The notes: a model not told the origin generated them from the sequence alone. A DNA stretch of 44,104 nt from Leptolyngbyaceae cyanobacterium CSU_1_3 (GCA_012034655.1 JAAUOZ010000022.1:1-44104); one strand, 5' to 3'. Counted from the first letter of the stretch, positions 1 to 11,188 are shown. Program-made: numbers and translations.

Positions 1-283
1 ACTGATTTTGTTGATGATTCGATCGAGGTTGATTTTTGCAGGTTTTTTTGCTGATCAAAAATACAGTTAACCCGACTAGAATTGAGCCTAAACAAAGCGC
101 GATCGGGTTAAGAATTTTTAGAATTCCTAAAATTAACTCAGTCACCGTAATTTGCATCAAAAATAAATATAAATAAAGCAGTGCACCCGATAGGGGCTGA
201 TGGCGAAAAACCCAGCTTGCTGTAAACCAGGCAGGCAGTGCCAGGGCAAGGCAGGAAATTAGAAATAAGAAAATTGTAACCAT
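1..283 (-). CDS. N-terminal part of an unidentified membrane protein, cut by the left edge
   Basis: An open frame starts at the ATG complementary to 281-283 and runs without a stop to the left edge, giving about 94 residues (MVTIFLFLISCLALALPAWF at the start). The sequence is very hydrophobic: one segment covers roughly residues 2-24, a second about 33-60 and a third about 62-78. They are followed by a basic, Asn/Gln-rich stretch. This is what the first helices of a polytopic inner-membrane protein look like. I do not recognise the family, and the diagnostic part lies outside the window. The gene is on the same strand as the CCB2/CCB4-like gene, whose end lies 65 bp upstream of this start, so the two may be co-transcribed. 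Confidence 0.6.
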   Translation of the reverse strand, partial: MVTIFLFLISCLALALPAWFTASWVFRHQPLSGALLYLYLFLMQITVTELILGILKILNPIALCLGSILVGLTVFLISKKTCKNQPRSNHQQNQ

Positions 284-348
284 GATGGTGGGTGAGAAGT
301 GAAACGATATCTCGTAGTCTGTAAAATGCTGTTTTAAGGCAAATTTAA

Positions 349-1013
349 TTAGGAACTTTCTTGGGATGATTCTAAATATAGGCTCAGGGTGTTATCTAGT
401 TTTTCAGCGATCGCAGCCACCCAAATTTCATCCTGCTTTGTATAACTGCGAGGAGCATTTGCACCCAAAATTAAAACACCTTCTGTACCGATCGGTTGAC
501 AAATGACACCCTGAGTATTTTCGGGCAAATAGTCAAACTCAATTCGTCCCGGATACACACTCAAAGCCACCAGATAAACGGGTTTATGTTTATCTAAAAC
601 ACGCTGCAAAATTGCCCCCGGTTTTACTTCTGAAATGGGACTCAGCACCCCGCGCCGCAGCAAAACTTTGCCCGATGCAAAACAACGATCGACCGGGTAG
701 CCGTATTCGTCAACAGCAAATGAGACGACCAAGCAAGCTCGGTTTTCACAGGGTCAGGCAAAGCGGGCGCAAGCTCAAACCCTTCCTCGCCAACCAGTTC
801 TACGCTGTCTGGGGTTTTAGGCTGCACCTGCTGCCAGAGCAACCCTGTCAAAATCAGAACGGCGCTGATGATCACCCCCAACGCATCCGATCGCGCTTGC
901 GAATTGGTCAAACTCGGTGTGAAAAAGCGGTTGGTGAGCAGTAAAATGCCTGCTATCACGCCTACAACGATCGGCATTTGCCGTAAAACTTCATTTCGAT
1001 CGGGCTTTGCCAT
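349..1013 (-). CDS. CCB2/CCB4-like cofactor assembly protein of the cytochrome b6f complex (frame broken by one missing base)
   Basis: The product resembles the CCB2/CCB4 family, membrane proteins that help attach haem ci covalently to cytochrome b6. The first frame starts at the ATG at 1013 and gives a cytoplasmic head, two hydrophobic segments (about residues 13-27 and 45-60) and the block ELAWSSHLLLTNTATRSIVV. The second frame carries the continuation with GKVLLRRGVLSPISEVKPGA and a GAF-like tail ending at 349. Adding one base to the A-run at 679-682 (plus strand) fuses the two into about 221 residues, the usual size of the family. Both halves therefore come from one gene. Family assignment is from memory of conserved blocks; the break could be a sequencing error or a real mutation. 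Confidence 0.75.
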
Positions 1014-1162
1014 TTTGGGTTACTCGAAGCACTCATCTAGTCGTTTGCGGTGTCGGTATCGATCGTGTCTAAAGGAGATTTCTAGCCAACCAGTGACCCG
1101 CTATCTTTGGATTTGCTCAGTCAGCTTGCGCCCTGAGCAAAGTCGAAAAGCAAAGGTCGGAA

Positions 1163-1192
1163 GGTTATATCTTTTTTGGTTATATCTTTTTT
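1163..1192. repeat. Tandem duplication of a 15-bp unit
   Basis: The unit GGTTATATCTTTTTT occurs twice head to tail at 1163-1177 and 1178-1192. It lies in the 329-bp gap between the divergent CCB2/CCB4-like and dacB genes. Just upstream (about 1131-1151) is half of the REP-like palindrome found elsewhere in the window (TGAGCAAAGTCGAAA). Confidence 0.85.
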
Positions 1193-1213
1193 AGAAATCG
1201 ACAATATCTTGAC

Positions 1214-1347
1214 TATCTTGACAGCAGACGCAGCTTACTAAAACATCCCTCATCTCTCGCGCAGCGTGGCGAACCCCTCATTCCCTATCCCTCACCTATC
1301 CCTCACCTATCTCTCACCTAGTATCTTGACAGGAGACGCGGCTTGCT
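1214..1347. repeat. 26-bp imperfect direct repeat and an 11-bp x3 tandem array in the dacB leader
   Basis: A 26-bp sequence beginning TATCTTGACAG and containing AGACGC occurs at 1214-1239 and again at 1322-1347, differing at three positions. The second copy contains the probable ribosome-binding site (AGGAGA) and the TTG start of dacB. Between the copies, the unit TATCCCTCACC is repeated three times (1286-1296, 1297-1307, 1308-1318, the last with one change). Positions 1247-1285 also resemble, in opposite orientation, the GC-rich repeat at 24489-24529. Confidence 0.8.
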
Positions 1348-2676
1348 GGAACTCTTTAGCTCTGGATTGGTTTCTCTCTGGCTCAAATGGGCCGGAATGC
1401 CCAATGCTTTCGATCCTTTGGCGGCTAATGCCTCTGACCCATCCCCAGAATTTCTGGCAAATCTGCTCACCCCTTCCACTGACCCTTCAGCAGAAAACAT
1501 TCTCAAACAGTATCTCAAGCAGCTAGAAAATCAGGGTCTTAGCGAGTCAACCCAGGGCGTTTGGCTTCAGTCGGGGACGACGCTGCTCGCCAGCAATCAG
1601 GGCGCAAACCCCCTTCCTGCTGCTTCTCTGACCAAAATTGCTACCTCCCTAGCTGCCCTGCACACCTGGTCTGCCGATTATCAATTTGAAACCCTGATCA
1701 CGATGACGGGCAGCATCCAGAATGGGGTGCTTCAGGGAGATTTATTGATTCAGGCAGGGGGCGATCCTAAGTTTGGGTTTGAGGAAGCGATCGCCCTGGG
1801 CAATGCTCTCAACAAAATTGGCGTGTCTCGCATTTCTGGCAATCTGCTTGTCAGCAGCAATTTTATGGTGCGCTTTAGCGAAGACCCCACTGAGTCTGGC
1901 AAGCTGCTCAAGCAGGTTCTCAACCCCAAAGACTGGGATGAGGATGCCAGATACGAATCTGCCCTGCTACCTCCAGAAACTCGGATACCCACTGTGACGA
2001 TCGCAGGCAACGTTCGCCTGATTTCTAGCGCCCAGATCGAAATGACTCCGAAGCAAATTCTGCTGATGCGCCATCGTTCTCTACCGTTGATTGATCTGCT
2101 CAAATATATGAACGTTCATAGCAACAATGAGATGTCTCAAATGCTGGCCAACAATATGGGCGGTGTGGCGGCGACGATGCAAAAAGCAGTCAAGGTGGCA
2201 GAAATTTCGATCGAAGAATTGCAACTCGTTAATGGGTCAGGGCTGGGCGTAGACAATCGCATCTCTCCCCGTGCGGCTTGTGCCATGCTGGCGGCGATCG
2301 AGCGTTATCTGTATCCGCGCAATCTGACGATCGCCGATCTGTTTCCCGTCTCTGGCATTGATGGCATTGGCACAACCTTAGAGGATCGTCATATGCCGAG
2401 ATCAGCCGTGGTCAAAACTGGAACGCTAAACCAGGTAAGTGCGCTGGCGGGGGTTTGCCAACCCGCGATCGCGGGTTAGTCTGGTTTGCAATTATTAACC
2501 AGGGGACTGAAATTGGCCATCTGCGAAACCAACAGGATAGGCTGCTACAAGTTTTACAGAAACACTGGGGAGGGGAGGCTGCGGGAGGGAGCGCGATCGC
2601 TCCTAGCCCCTGGATTGAGAAGCGACAATCTACCCTAGGCGCATCCACACGCAACGAAATCGTCTACGGTGGCTGA
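1343..2676 (+). CDS. dacB: D-alanyl-D-alanine carboxypeptidase/endopeptidase, class C PBP4 (DacB) type; frame broken near 2450
   Basis: This is a peptidoglycan DD-peptidase of the S13 family, acting in the periplasm. The three penicillin-binding motifs are visible: SLTK (Ser95, Lys98), SNN (260-262) and KTG (358-360). Short spacing between SxxK and SxN and the lack of a long C-terminal region fit the compact cyanobacterial DacB type. The start is TTG at 1343, preceded by AGGAGA; the first residues (LELFSSGLVSLWLKW) are a membrane-anchor-like segment. The first frame ends at 2479, but the continuation LPTRDRGLVWFAIINQGTEI is in another frame to 2676. One extra base within 2447-2456 (GGCGGGGGTTT) restores a continuous protein of about 444 residues. 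The last 20 residues after HWGGEAAGG look less conserved. Confidence 0.88.
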
Positions 2677-2760
2677 GTGGATACAATATGGATTCGATGA
2701 AATCCTTCGCGACGGTTACAACGCGGGGCAGCCCTCTCAATCTCCTAGGGCAAGGTTGTT

Positions 2761-4176
2761 TCATCTTCCATCCCCCATGCCTCCGATCGGCGATCGATGC
2801 TGAACCCAGGGCTGTGCCGATTCAATCTGTGCGGCTAAAGATAGGAGTGTGAATTCGCCTGCTGGACGGCCGACTAGCTGAATGCCGATCGGCAGTCCGT
2901 TGGCATCAAACCCTGCTGGCAGAGAGATTGCAGGTTGCCCACTGACGTTAAATGCGGGGCAGGGTGCAATCCAGTGGGCAATTTTTTCTAAGGTTTTTGC
3001 AGGGCTGAGGGCGGCCCATTCTCCGACGCGAATGGTGGGATGCATGTAAGTTGGCGTGAGCAGCACATCAAAAGCACTACTCAATTCGACAATTTTGCGG
3101 GCAAATTTTTGCAGCGTGTGCAGCGATCGAACATAGTGGCTGGCTGAGGTAAGTTTTGCCTTCCACCAGAGCCATCGGTTTATTTTGTCTAGAAAAAAAG
3201 GTGGGATGCCTACATCGGTCTGGGTGCGCCAGAGAATTGTGAAGGGTTCGATCAAATCGTCACAATTCAGGGTGATAGGTTCTATTTCATGCCCCAAGCC
3301 TGCGAGTAGCTGTGCAGTTTTGTGCGCGAACACCTGGCAGATAGGGTCGGCTGCTCCAATGGGAGAGATCTCCGTTACATAACCAATTCTCAGCGCGGCC
3401 GGAGTTTGCCCCGTTGCCGCTAGAAACGATGGCTCAGGATTGGGAAGCCAGTAGGGATCGCCCGCCACATACCCGGCGGTGGCATCCAAAAAAGCCGCCA
3501 CATCAGACACCGTGCGCCCGATCGGCCCATTGACCGCATAGCCGCCCAAATAATCGCCCACTGGCGCATAGGAAATTCGCCCCCGCGACGGTTTTAGCCC
3601 GACCAACCCACAACAGGCCGCCGGCCCCCGAATCGAACCGCCGCCATCTGACCCCTGAGCGATCGCACACAGCCCTGCCGCCACTGCCGCTGCCGCTCCG
3701 CCACTTGACCCCCCAGGTGTATAGTCCAAATTCCAGGGATTGCGAGCCGCTGGAAAGCCAGGTGGCTCGGTGTAGGGAAACGACCCCAACTGAGAGGTGG
3801 CAGTTTTGCCGAGAATTACACAGCCAGCCTGTCGAAGCTTGGTCGTGACCAAATCATCCTGACTGGCAACCCGTGTGCGAAGAATTTTTACCCCATAGGA
3901 GCAAGGAACTTCCGCTACTGGGTTGAGATCTTTGATGGCGATCGGCACGCCAAAAAATGGCGGCAGATCAAGATTTTCTGCTAACTGCTCAGTTTTGGTT
4001 TGGGCATCTGCCAGTGCTCGATCGCCCATCACCGTGAAGTAGCTGCCCAGTTGAGGGTCAAGTTGTTGAATGCGATCGAGATACAGTTCGGTGAGTTCGA
4101 TCGGAGAGATTTCTTTGCTGCGAATGAGCCGCGCCTGTTCTAGGGCCGAGGTGAATGCTAAATCCGTTGAATTCAT
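2761..4176 (-). CDS. Amidase of the amidase-signature family
   Basis: The protein (471 residues from the ATG at 4176) hydrolyses an amide or acts as a GatA-like amidotransferase relative. The Ser-cisSer-Lys triad is intact: Lys82 in GVPIAIKD, cis-Ser157 in PGGSSGG and nucleophile Ser181 in GSDGGGSIRGP. The frame is open further upstream to 4281, but the additional 35 residues are unlike the family, so MNSTDLAFTSALEQ is the better start. True GatA keeps closer similarity around the tRNA-dependent region, and no gatB or gatC is nearby. I therefore call it a general amidase with unknown substrate. It converges on dacB, with no clear terminator between them (2677-2760). Confidence 0.88.
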   Translation of the reverse strand: MNSTDLAFTSALEQARLIRSKEISPIELTELYLDRIQQLDPQLGSYFTVMGDRALADAQTKTEQLAENLDLPPFFGVPIAIKDLNPVAEVPCSYGVKILRTRVASQDDLVTTKLRQAGCVILGKTATSQLGSFPYTEPPGFPAARNPWNLDYTPGGSSGGAAAAVAAGLCAIAQGSDGGGSIRGPAACCGLVGLKPSRGRISYAPVGDYLGGYAVNGPIGRTVSDVAAFLDATAGYVAGDPYWLPNPEPSFLAATGQTPAALRIGYVTEISPIGAADPICQVFAHKTAQLLAGLGHEIEPITLNCDDLIEPFTILWRTQTDVGIPPFFLDKINRWLWWKAKLTSASHYVRSLHTLQKFARKIVELSSAFDVLLTPTYMHPTIRVGEWAALSPAKTLEKIAHWIAPCPAFNVSGQPAISLPAGFDANGLPIGIQLVGRPAGEFTLLSLAAQIESAQPWVQHRSPIGGMGDGR

Positions 4177-4651
4177 GCACAAAAATCCCAGAGTGATGAA
4201 TTGAAACCTGTCGCCGATCGTACTGTCTGTATGGGAAGTCGCTTCACTCGGCGGGCCACTTCTTAAGCAATGGAGACTCACGAATCACACTCAACTTCTT
4301 GCAGGATCGAGCTTAAATTGGGATCGATCGAGTCTCTTTTGGTCTGAAGACTTGATCATCTTTTAGGTAGAGAGCTTTATTTGACAACCATCAATTGGGT
4401 CATCCTGGTAAATTTTTAAGAACTACTGAACCTTTAAAATCAAGAATTATGCTTTATCTGAGAATCTTAAGGAAGAATAACGGGCGATCGCTGCGTAAAA
4501 TTACGGTGCAGACTGATGCATGTGGCCCAACCCTTCAAAAACTCTCCCCAAAACTACCTGAATGATTACGCACGCATTTCTTTGCATACTGAGGCAAACT
4601 GTAAAGGCTTAACAGCGACGCTCGCACACACGGGACTGGACACAACGCTCC
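4177..4651. other. Divergent intergenic region, 475 bp
   Basis: The region separates the amidase and the transporter/HEAT gene, so it must hold two outward promoters. It is AT-richer than the genes. I see no riboswitch, tRNA, tandem repeat or recognisable operator in it. Confidence 0.6.
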
Positions 4652-7600
4652 ATGGAACTGATCGACCAGCCACACACTAAAGACGGCTTCGGAGAAAAAT
4701 TTCTGCGCTGGATCAATCTCCGCTCTGGTGAAAGCGAACGAACGCTGCTGATGTTTGCGTTCTACACCACGACTTCGATCGGGCTTTTGTGGCTAGAAGC
4801 CAGCGCAGTTGGGTTGTTTCTAGAGCAGTATGGGGCAGATAGCCTGCCAATTATCTACATCGCCAGTTCGGGGATCAGCGTTGGGCTAGGGTTCCTTTAT
4901 TCCTGGATGCAAAAATATTTGCCTTTGCGCTGGGTAATCGTGCTGATCGCACTGTTAATGGCGCTGCCTTTGCTGCTGTTTCAGCAGGGGTTGGGCTTTA
5001 CGTCGGGGGTGGCGATCGGGGGCGTTGTGGTGCTCAAGACAACGGTGCTGTTGCTGCGGCTCTGGTTGGAGGCGATTTATGTTTTAAATGATCTGAATGC
5101 GTCGATTACAGCTAATCAACTTTTTAATATTCGAGAAATTAAGCGCACCTATCCTCTGATCAGCAGTGGGGTGTTGGTGGCCGATATTATTAGCGGGTTT
5201 TCTTTGCCGTTTGTGTTGGCGGCGCTGCCTCGCGATCGGGGCATTCCCACGGTGATTTTGCTCTCCTTTGGCATGATGCTGACTGGAGCAGGAATTTTGT
5301 TTTATCTTTGTCAAAAATATAGCCAGGCCTTTCCAGCTAGGCGCAGAAGAGAAGAACGCCAGATCTTTGAGACGCGGCAGTTTCGGGGCAAGATGCAGCG
5401 CTATATCTGGCTGCTGATGATCTTTTTGTCATGGCTCAGGTGCTCTTGCTGCTGGTCGATTTCCAGTTTCTCAGTCAGCTAGAAAAACAACCCGAATTTT
5501 CTGCCCAAAGCGATCGCATTGCCAGCTTTCTTTCGGTTTTTAATGGGGCACTGGGCATTTGCGAACTGAGCGCCCAATGGTTGTTTTCGAGTCGCGTCAT
5601 TGAGGAAGTGGGCGTTTTCAAGACCGTGATGGCGCTGCCCGTGGTGATTATTGCCACTACGATCGGCATTATCGCGAGTGAATTTCTGCCCCCGGCTCCC
5701 GCTATCGTTTTCCTGGGATTGGTGATTCGCAAATTTTTATACGAACTGCTGCACTACACTCTATTTGCCAGTGTGAGTCCGGTGTTGTTTCAACCTGTGC
5801 CAGAGGATGCCCGCGGCCGGCTACAGGCCAGCATTCGCGGCATCGCAGAACCGATCGCGACTGGCGCAACTGGCATCGCACTTTTTTGGTTTGTGCTGTT
5901 GACCCAGGGCGAAACCCAGGCTCAGTGGCAAAACGCTATCTTTGTCGTCATGCTTTTCTTGGCGCTGGGCTGGTGGCTGACCATCTATCTGCTTAAGACA
6001 GATTACGTCAAACTCTTGGTGCTGATTGCGGGCCGCGGACAACTGAGCGGCTCTGATGTCGATTTGCGAGAACTCAAGCGCGCTGTGATCGAGTCCTTAG
6101 AGCAGCCCGGAGTCGAAGCAGATAAGCGATCGTGTATCGAGCTTTTGAGCCAAATTGACCCCAAAAATGTCGGCGAAGTGTTGTCCCCTCTGCTCGCAAA
6201 ACTCACCCCTGCCCTACAGCAAAAAAGCCTAGAGGTGATGCTCAACCACCCTAGCTTGGCTCACTTGGGTCAGGTGAAGGCTCTCGTCGAGCAAAAACCT
6301 ACCCCCGAAGTCATGGCTGTCGCCCTGCGCTATATCTGGATTACCGACAACCACCCCGATATTCGGCAACTCCGATCGTACCTACACCCAGAAATTGATC
6401 CGATCATTCGCGGCACAGCAGCTTCTCTGATGCTCAAGCAGGGCAACCCCACCCAAAAAGCCGAAGCAACCAACACCCTGCGGATGATGTTGACCCACAA
6501 ACACAAGCAAGAGCGGGTGATGGGATGCCGAGCCTTGGGTGAGGCGGTTTATTTGCAGGCGCTGCGGCTCTATATCCCCAATCTGTTGCAGGATAAGTCG
6601 CTACCTGTGCGCTGTGCAGTGCTGGAGGCGATCGGGGCAACGCGGCTTGAGGAATACTATCCTTCTCTGCTACGGGGCTTGATGTATAAATCAACTCGCA
6701 CTGCGGCTCAGATAGCACTGGTGAAGCTAGAAAATGAGGCGCTGCCCATGTTGATTAAGCTAGCGGAGGATGTGCATCAATCTAATCTGATCCGTTGCCA
6801 CGCCTGGAGTGCGATCGGTCAGATTGGCACGATGGAGGCGATCGAAATTCTGATCGCCCACCTCAGAACCTCCTGGGGCGAGACACGACGCAACATTCTG
6901 AGAATTTTGCTCAAGATTCCTCAAGAAAAAGGGATCGAAGCAGTGTTGGTTCGGCTGGGTCGCCAGGGGGTGGAGCAGTTGATCGATCAGGAAATTATGT
7001 TCATCGGGCAGGTGTATGCAGCCTTAATTGATCTGACTCCAGAGCGAGCGCGAGGGCAGGAGGCAGATTTGCTCAGGCGATCTCTGCGAGATTTGCCCAA
7101 TGATGGAGTCGATCGCCTCTTTTTGTTAATGAAGTTTCTCTATTCGTTGAACTCGATTCAGGTTGCTTCGTTCAATCTTCAGTCTGGCTCAAAATCGAAT
7201 ATGGCCCAGGGGCTAGAAATTCTCGACAACACCTTAGATATTCCCAGTAAACGGGCGTTTTTGGCGATTTTAGACAGCAACCGAGATGTCGATAAGCTGC
7301 AAAGTCTATCGGGGATTGTCTCCTATGAGCCGATGAATCCCCACGATCGTCTGCGATCGCTGATCGATTTGCGTCACTTTCTGTCTGACTGGTCGTTAGC
7401 CTGCTGTTTTCACTATGCACGCCAGTCGCGCTGGAGTCTGAGCAGCGATCAGATTCTTGCCTGCCTCAACCATCCTAAAGGCTTTGTGCGGGAGGCGGTG
7501 CTGTCTTATTTGCAGTTGGCCTCTCCAAGTGCTTTGGTGAGAATTTTACCCTTGTTGAAGAATGATCCCGATCGCCTGGTGGCCAATCAGGTGAAACAAA

Positions 7601-7695
7601 TGATGGAAACCTTGAACCTCGATCGCCCCTCTGTGGGACGATGGCCAGACAGCGGCGACGATATGCCCGATACGGCCGCCCTAGAACCCCTATAA
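4652..7695 (+). CDS. Polytopic transporter-like membrane domain fused to HEAT repeats; frame broken near 5425
   Basis: The merged protein is about 1,015 residues. Residues 1 to about 445 contain around 12 hydrophobic helices and look like an MFS or ATP/ADP-translocase (TLC/Npt)-like transporter. The rest is soluble and alpha-helical with repeated HEAT-type units, for example LRSYLHPEIDPIIRGTAASL and LLQDKSLPVRCAVLEAIGAT. The first frame ends at 5482 with nonsense residues. Adding one T to the T-run at 5423-5427 joins WLLMIFF to VMAQVLLLLVDFQFLSQLE without loss. A gene for a cyclic-nucleotide-binding protein follows after 89 bp on the same strand; in some homologues I recall, transporter, HEAT and CNBD are one chain. 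Substrate is unknown, and the TLC resemblance is weaker than the HEAT call. Confidence 0.8.
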
Positions 7696-7784
7696 ATACG
7701 CCCCCTAGAAACCCCTAACGGCCCTCTGTCACTAATTTCTAAAACTGCCCGTAAAATTTGAGAACCTCATCTTGATCCTTCGCT

Positions 7785-8309
7785 ATGTTAAACAGCTTTG
7801 ACCGATTGCTCCTGGTTCGAGGAGTCCCAATTTTCCAGGAATTGCGGGACGATTTTCTCGTGCGGTTGGCTTCGATCATGGATGAGCGCTGCTTTAGTGC
7901 CAAAGAGATTATTTTTACCCAGGGGCAGGAGGGGCGATCGCTCTACGTAGTCGCGGAGGGGTCGGTGCGGGTACACATTGGCAACCAGGAGCTAGTGCAA
8001 CTCAAAAAGGGCGACTTTTTTGGAGAAATGTCACTGTTTGATGCTGAGCCGCGGTCTGCGTCGGTGACGGCGATCGAGCGGTGCGATTGTCTGGTGTTGA
8101 CTCAACAACAGTTGTATGAAGCGATCGACGAAACTCCGGGCATCGCCCTTAATATTATTCGCATCCTTTCCCGCCGAATTCGTGAACTCAATCTCAAGCT
8201 CAATGTCAAAAACAACGAACTGGGCATTCTCAAAAGCAAGCTCGATCACGAAATCCATGAAACCCCGACGGTGCAACCTGCCCCCCGATCGCCCAAGCTG
8301 AGATACTAA
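7785..8309 (+). CDS. Cyclic nucleotide-binding domain protein
   Basis: The 174-residue protein is a stand-alone CNBD (Crp-fold sensor domain) without a DNA-binding helix-turn-helix. Residues about 14-125 form the beta-roll. The phosphate-binding cassette is recognisable as FFGEMSLFDAEPRSASVTA, with the Gly-Glu and Arg that contact the cyclic phosphate. The C-terminal part (about 125-155) is a charged helix that could be a coiled coil. It follows the transporter/HEAT gene by 89 bp on the same strand and is probably co-expressed, so it may be the regulatory subunit of that protein. This pairing is an inference from position. ATG at 7785 is the natural start. Confidence 0.88.
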   Translation: MLNSFDRLLLVRGVPIFQELRDDFLVRLASIMDERCFSAKEIIFTQGQEGRSLYVVAEGSVRVHIGNQELVQLKKGDFFGEMSLFDAEPRSASVTAIERCDCLVLTQQQLYEAIDETPGIALNIIRILSRRIRELNLKLNVKNNELGILKSKLDHEIHETPTVQPAPRSPKLRY

Positions 8310-8395
8310 GGAATGTTGTAATAAGGTCTGCAACAAACTATCAATTTTTTGCAACGTCCTCCTTCGGCTCCGACGAGAATGCTACCATTAGCTCT

Positions 8396-8513
8396 CAAGC
8401 TAGGGGTGCCCCCTGGAATTTTGGATCAATAAGAAATTGTCAATCCAAACTCAACCTGGGCTGAGAACAAACCCTTAGAACCTGAGACTGGGTAATGCCA
8501 GCGAAGGGAAGCT
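8396..8513 (+). promoter_or_regulatory. TPP (THI-box) riboswitch upstream of thiC
   Basis: The conserved THI-box blocks are present in order: CTAGGGGTGCC at about 8400-8410, CTGAGA at 8461-8466, ACCCTTAGAACCTGA at about 8471-8485, and CTGGGTAATGCCAGCGAAGG at 8488-8507 followed by GAAGCT. Between the first two blocks, TTGGAT and ATCCAA can pair as an extended P3 arm. The aptamer ends only about 20 nt before the thiC start codon, with GAGG (8521-8524) between. I see no separate terminator, so control of translation initiation is the likelier mechanism. Thiamine pyrophosphate binding would switch thiC off. Confidence 0.93.
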
Positions 8514-8533
8514 GTTTATCTGAGGAATCGAAT

Positions 8534-9906
<1,373 letters not shown>

Positions 9907-10584
9907 TGCAGAGATAGTGTTGAGGTGATTTCTGATCAAAGTGTTAGAGGTTTGCATGAAAATAAAAGACCAGTGAATCGCGTTTCGACTCAGTCGTGTC
10001 TTTTGTTGCCAGGTTAATCGGATGTGCTATCAATTTTGCAGTCGGTTACTTTCCAACGATCGCCTGATGAAACAATCTTTGCATCCCGTTTTCTCTACGG
10101 AAACGGGATTTTTGCTTGATAGCTTTGGCCAAAAACTACGATACGAGAAACAATAAAAGCAATTCTAAAACAGCCAGTCAAGGGTTTGAAGACTTAACCC
10201 AAAAGCTAGAAGCCTCATACTATTTTGGACTTTAGAGGGACGATTTTAGAGTCTAAAAGTCTGACTGAATAAAGGTTCTTCTACAAGTCGGTCTTTATTG
10301 CACTAATTTTATTGTACTAAATGACACATCTCTTTCTACTACCTGGTTCATTCTTTGGGCAGATGAGCATCGGGGACTGAGGAAATTAACGTAGTTGTAA
10401 CGATCGAGGTAATATCAAATGAATTCTGTTAAATAGCTATCAACATTTAACAGACGCATCTGCAAAGATACAAACTACCCATTCAGGTACTTGTGTCTGT
10501 AGTATTTGAGTTGCTATTGATAGGGTATAGCGTCTGGGTCATTTGATTTTTAGATACGTTTATTCTTGGAATAGGGGATAACCT
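9907..10584. other. Intergenic region of 678 bp between thiC and the STAS gene
   Basis: No reading frame here looks real. It holds a partial copy of the REP-like repeat at about 9971-9995 (CCAGTGAATCGCGTTTCGAC), a terminator-like hairpin at 10083-10113 and an imperfect inverted repeat at 10223-10258 (TTTTGGACTTTA against TAGAGTCTAAAA). The distance of about 180 bp between thiC and the hairpin leaves room for a long 3' untranslated region or a small RNA, but no known sRNA motif was recognised. Confidence 0.6.
10083..10113 (+). terminator. Rho-independent terminator-like hairpin
   Basis: A perfect 9-bp stem, ATCCCGTTT (10083-10091) against AAACGGGAT (10101-10109), with a 9-nt loop is followed by TTTT (10110-10113). 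It reads in the plus direction, downstream of thiC. It is the clearest intrinsic-terminator shape in the window. Confidence 0.75.
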
Positions 10585-10944
10585 ATGGAATTTTTGATAG
10601 AAACGATTAAGTTTCCTGAATTGATTGATGATCGCTCGATCGCCTTTTTTCAAGCCCAAACTGACCTGGCAACTTGCTCTCCTGCTGATGTTTTGCTAGT
10701 CGATTTCTCAGAAGTGCAGTTTATGAGCAGCACTGGATTGATGGCTCTAGTTATGGTCTTTAAAAGGGCACGCGAGTCCAGAAAAAAACTGTTTCTTTGC
10801 TCGGTAAATGAGCAGGTTAAAATGCTGCTGGAATTGACAGGAATGGAAAAAGTTTTTGCTATTATTGACCCATCCCTTTCGGATAGTTCAATCCTTCCTA
10901 ATAGCTCACCAGCAGCAGACTATCGCTTGCCTATTCTCTCTTAA
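10585..10944 (+). CDS. STAS-domain protein (anti-sigma factor antagonist type)
   Basis: The 119-residue protein is a single STAS domain of the SpoIIAA/RsbV kind. These bind and release partners according to phosphorylation of one serine. The signature is VDFSEVQFMSSTGLMALVMV at about residues 44-63, with the phospho-acceptor in MSSTGL. A short Ser/Pro-rich tail follows. The ATG at 10585 has AGGGG about 10 bases upstream. No anti-sigma kinase or phosphatase gene is adjacent, so the partner is unknown. Long non-coding stretches on both sides suggest that it is transcribed alone. Confidence 0.88.
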   Translation: MEFLIETIKFPELIDDRSIAFFQAQTDLATCSPADVLLVDFSEVQFMSSTGLMALVMVFKRARESRKKLFLCSVNEQVKMLLELTGMEKVFAIIDPSLSDSSILPNSSPAADYRLPILS

Positions 10945-11188
10945 AATCTCACGTTTCACAGCATTTCTCTTGATAGCGAACAGAGACCTGAACCTCCTGG
11001 CTTAATAACTATCTCATGGAGTCAGCGATCGCTTTGCTAGTCTCGCTAAAATGCTAGTGTCTTAAACACCAGCGCTTGTAAATCGTATGATTTATTTGAG
11101 GTGCTCAACCTAGCCCTTGTCTTCAGTAAACTTTGTATAATTTGCAGACAGCTATCGATGGGCTGCTTGTTTCTTGCGATCGGCGCTC

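Noticed and set aside
612..1194. Plus-strand frames over the CCB2/CCB4-like gene
   Set aside because: They have low-complexity, unconserved translations antisense to a gene with clear family similarity.
1266..1526. Alternative frame over the dacB start (86 residues)
   Set aside because: It overlaps the N-terminus of dacB in another frame and derives partly from the 11-bp tandem array.
5423..5427. Programmed -1 frameshift in the transporter-HEAT gene
   Set aside because: A T-run is present, but the same kind of missing-base break recurs in many unrelated genes, with no shared slippery heptamer or downstream stimulatory structure.
8495..8533. Upstream ATG as thiC start
   Set aside because: It lies within the conserved TPP aptamer; the ThiC family N-terminus begins at 8534.
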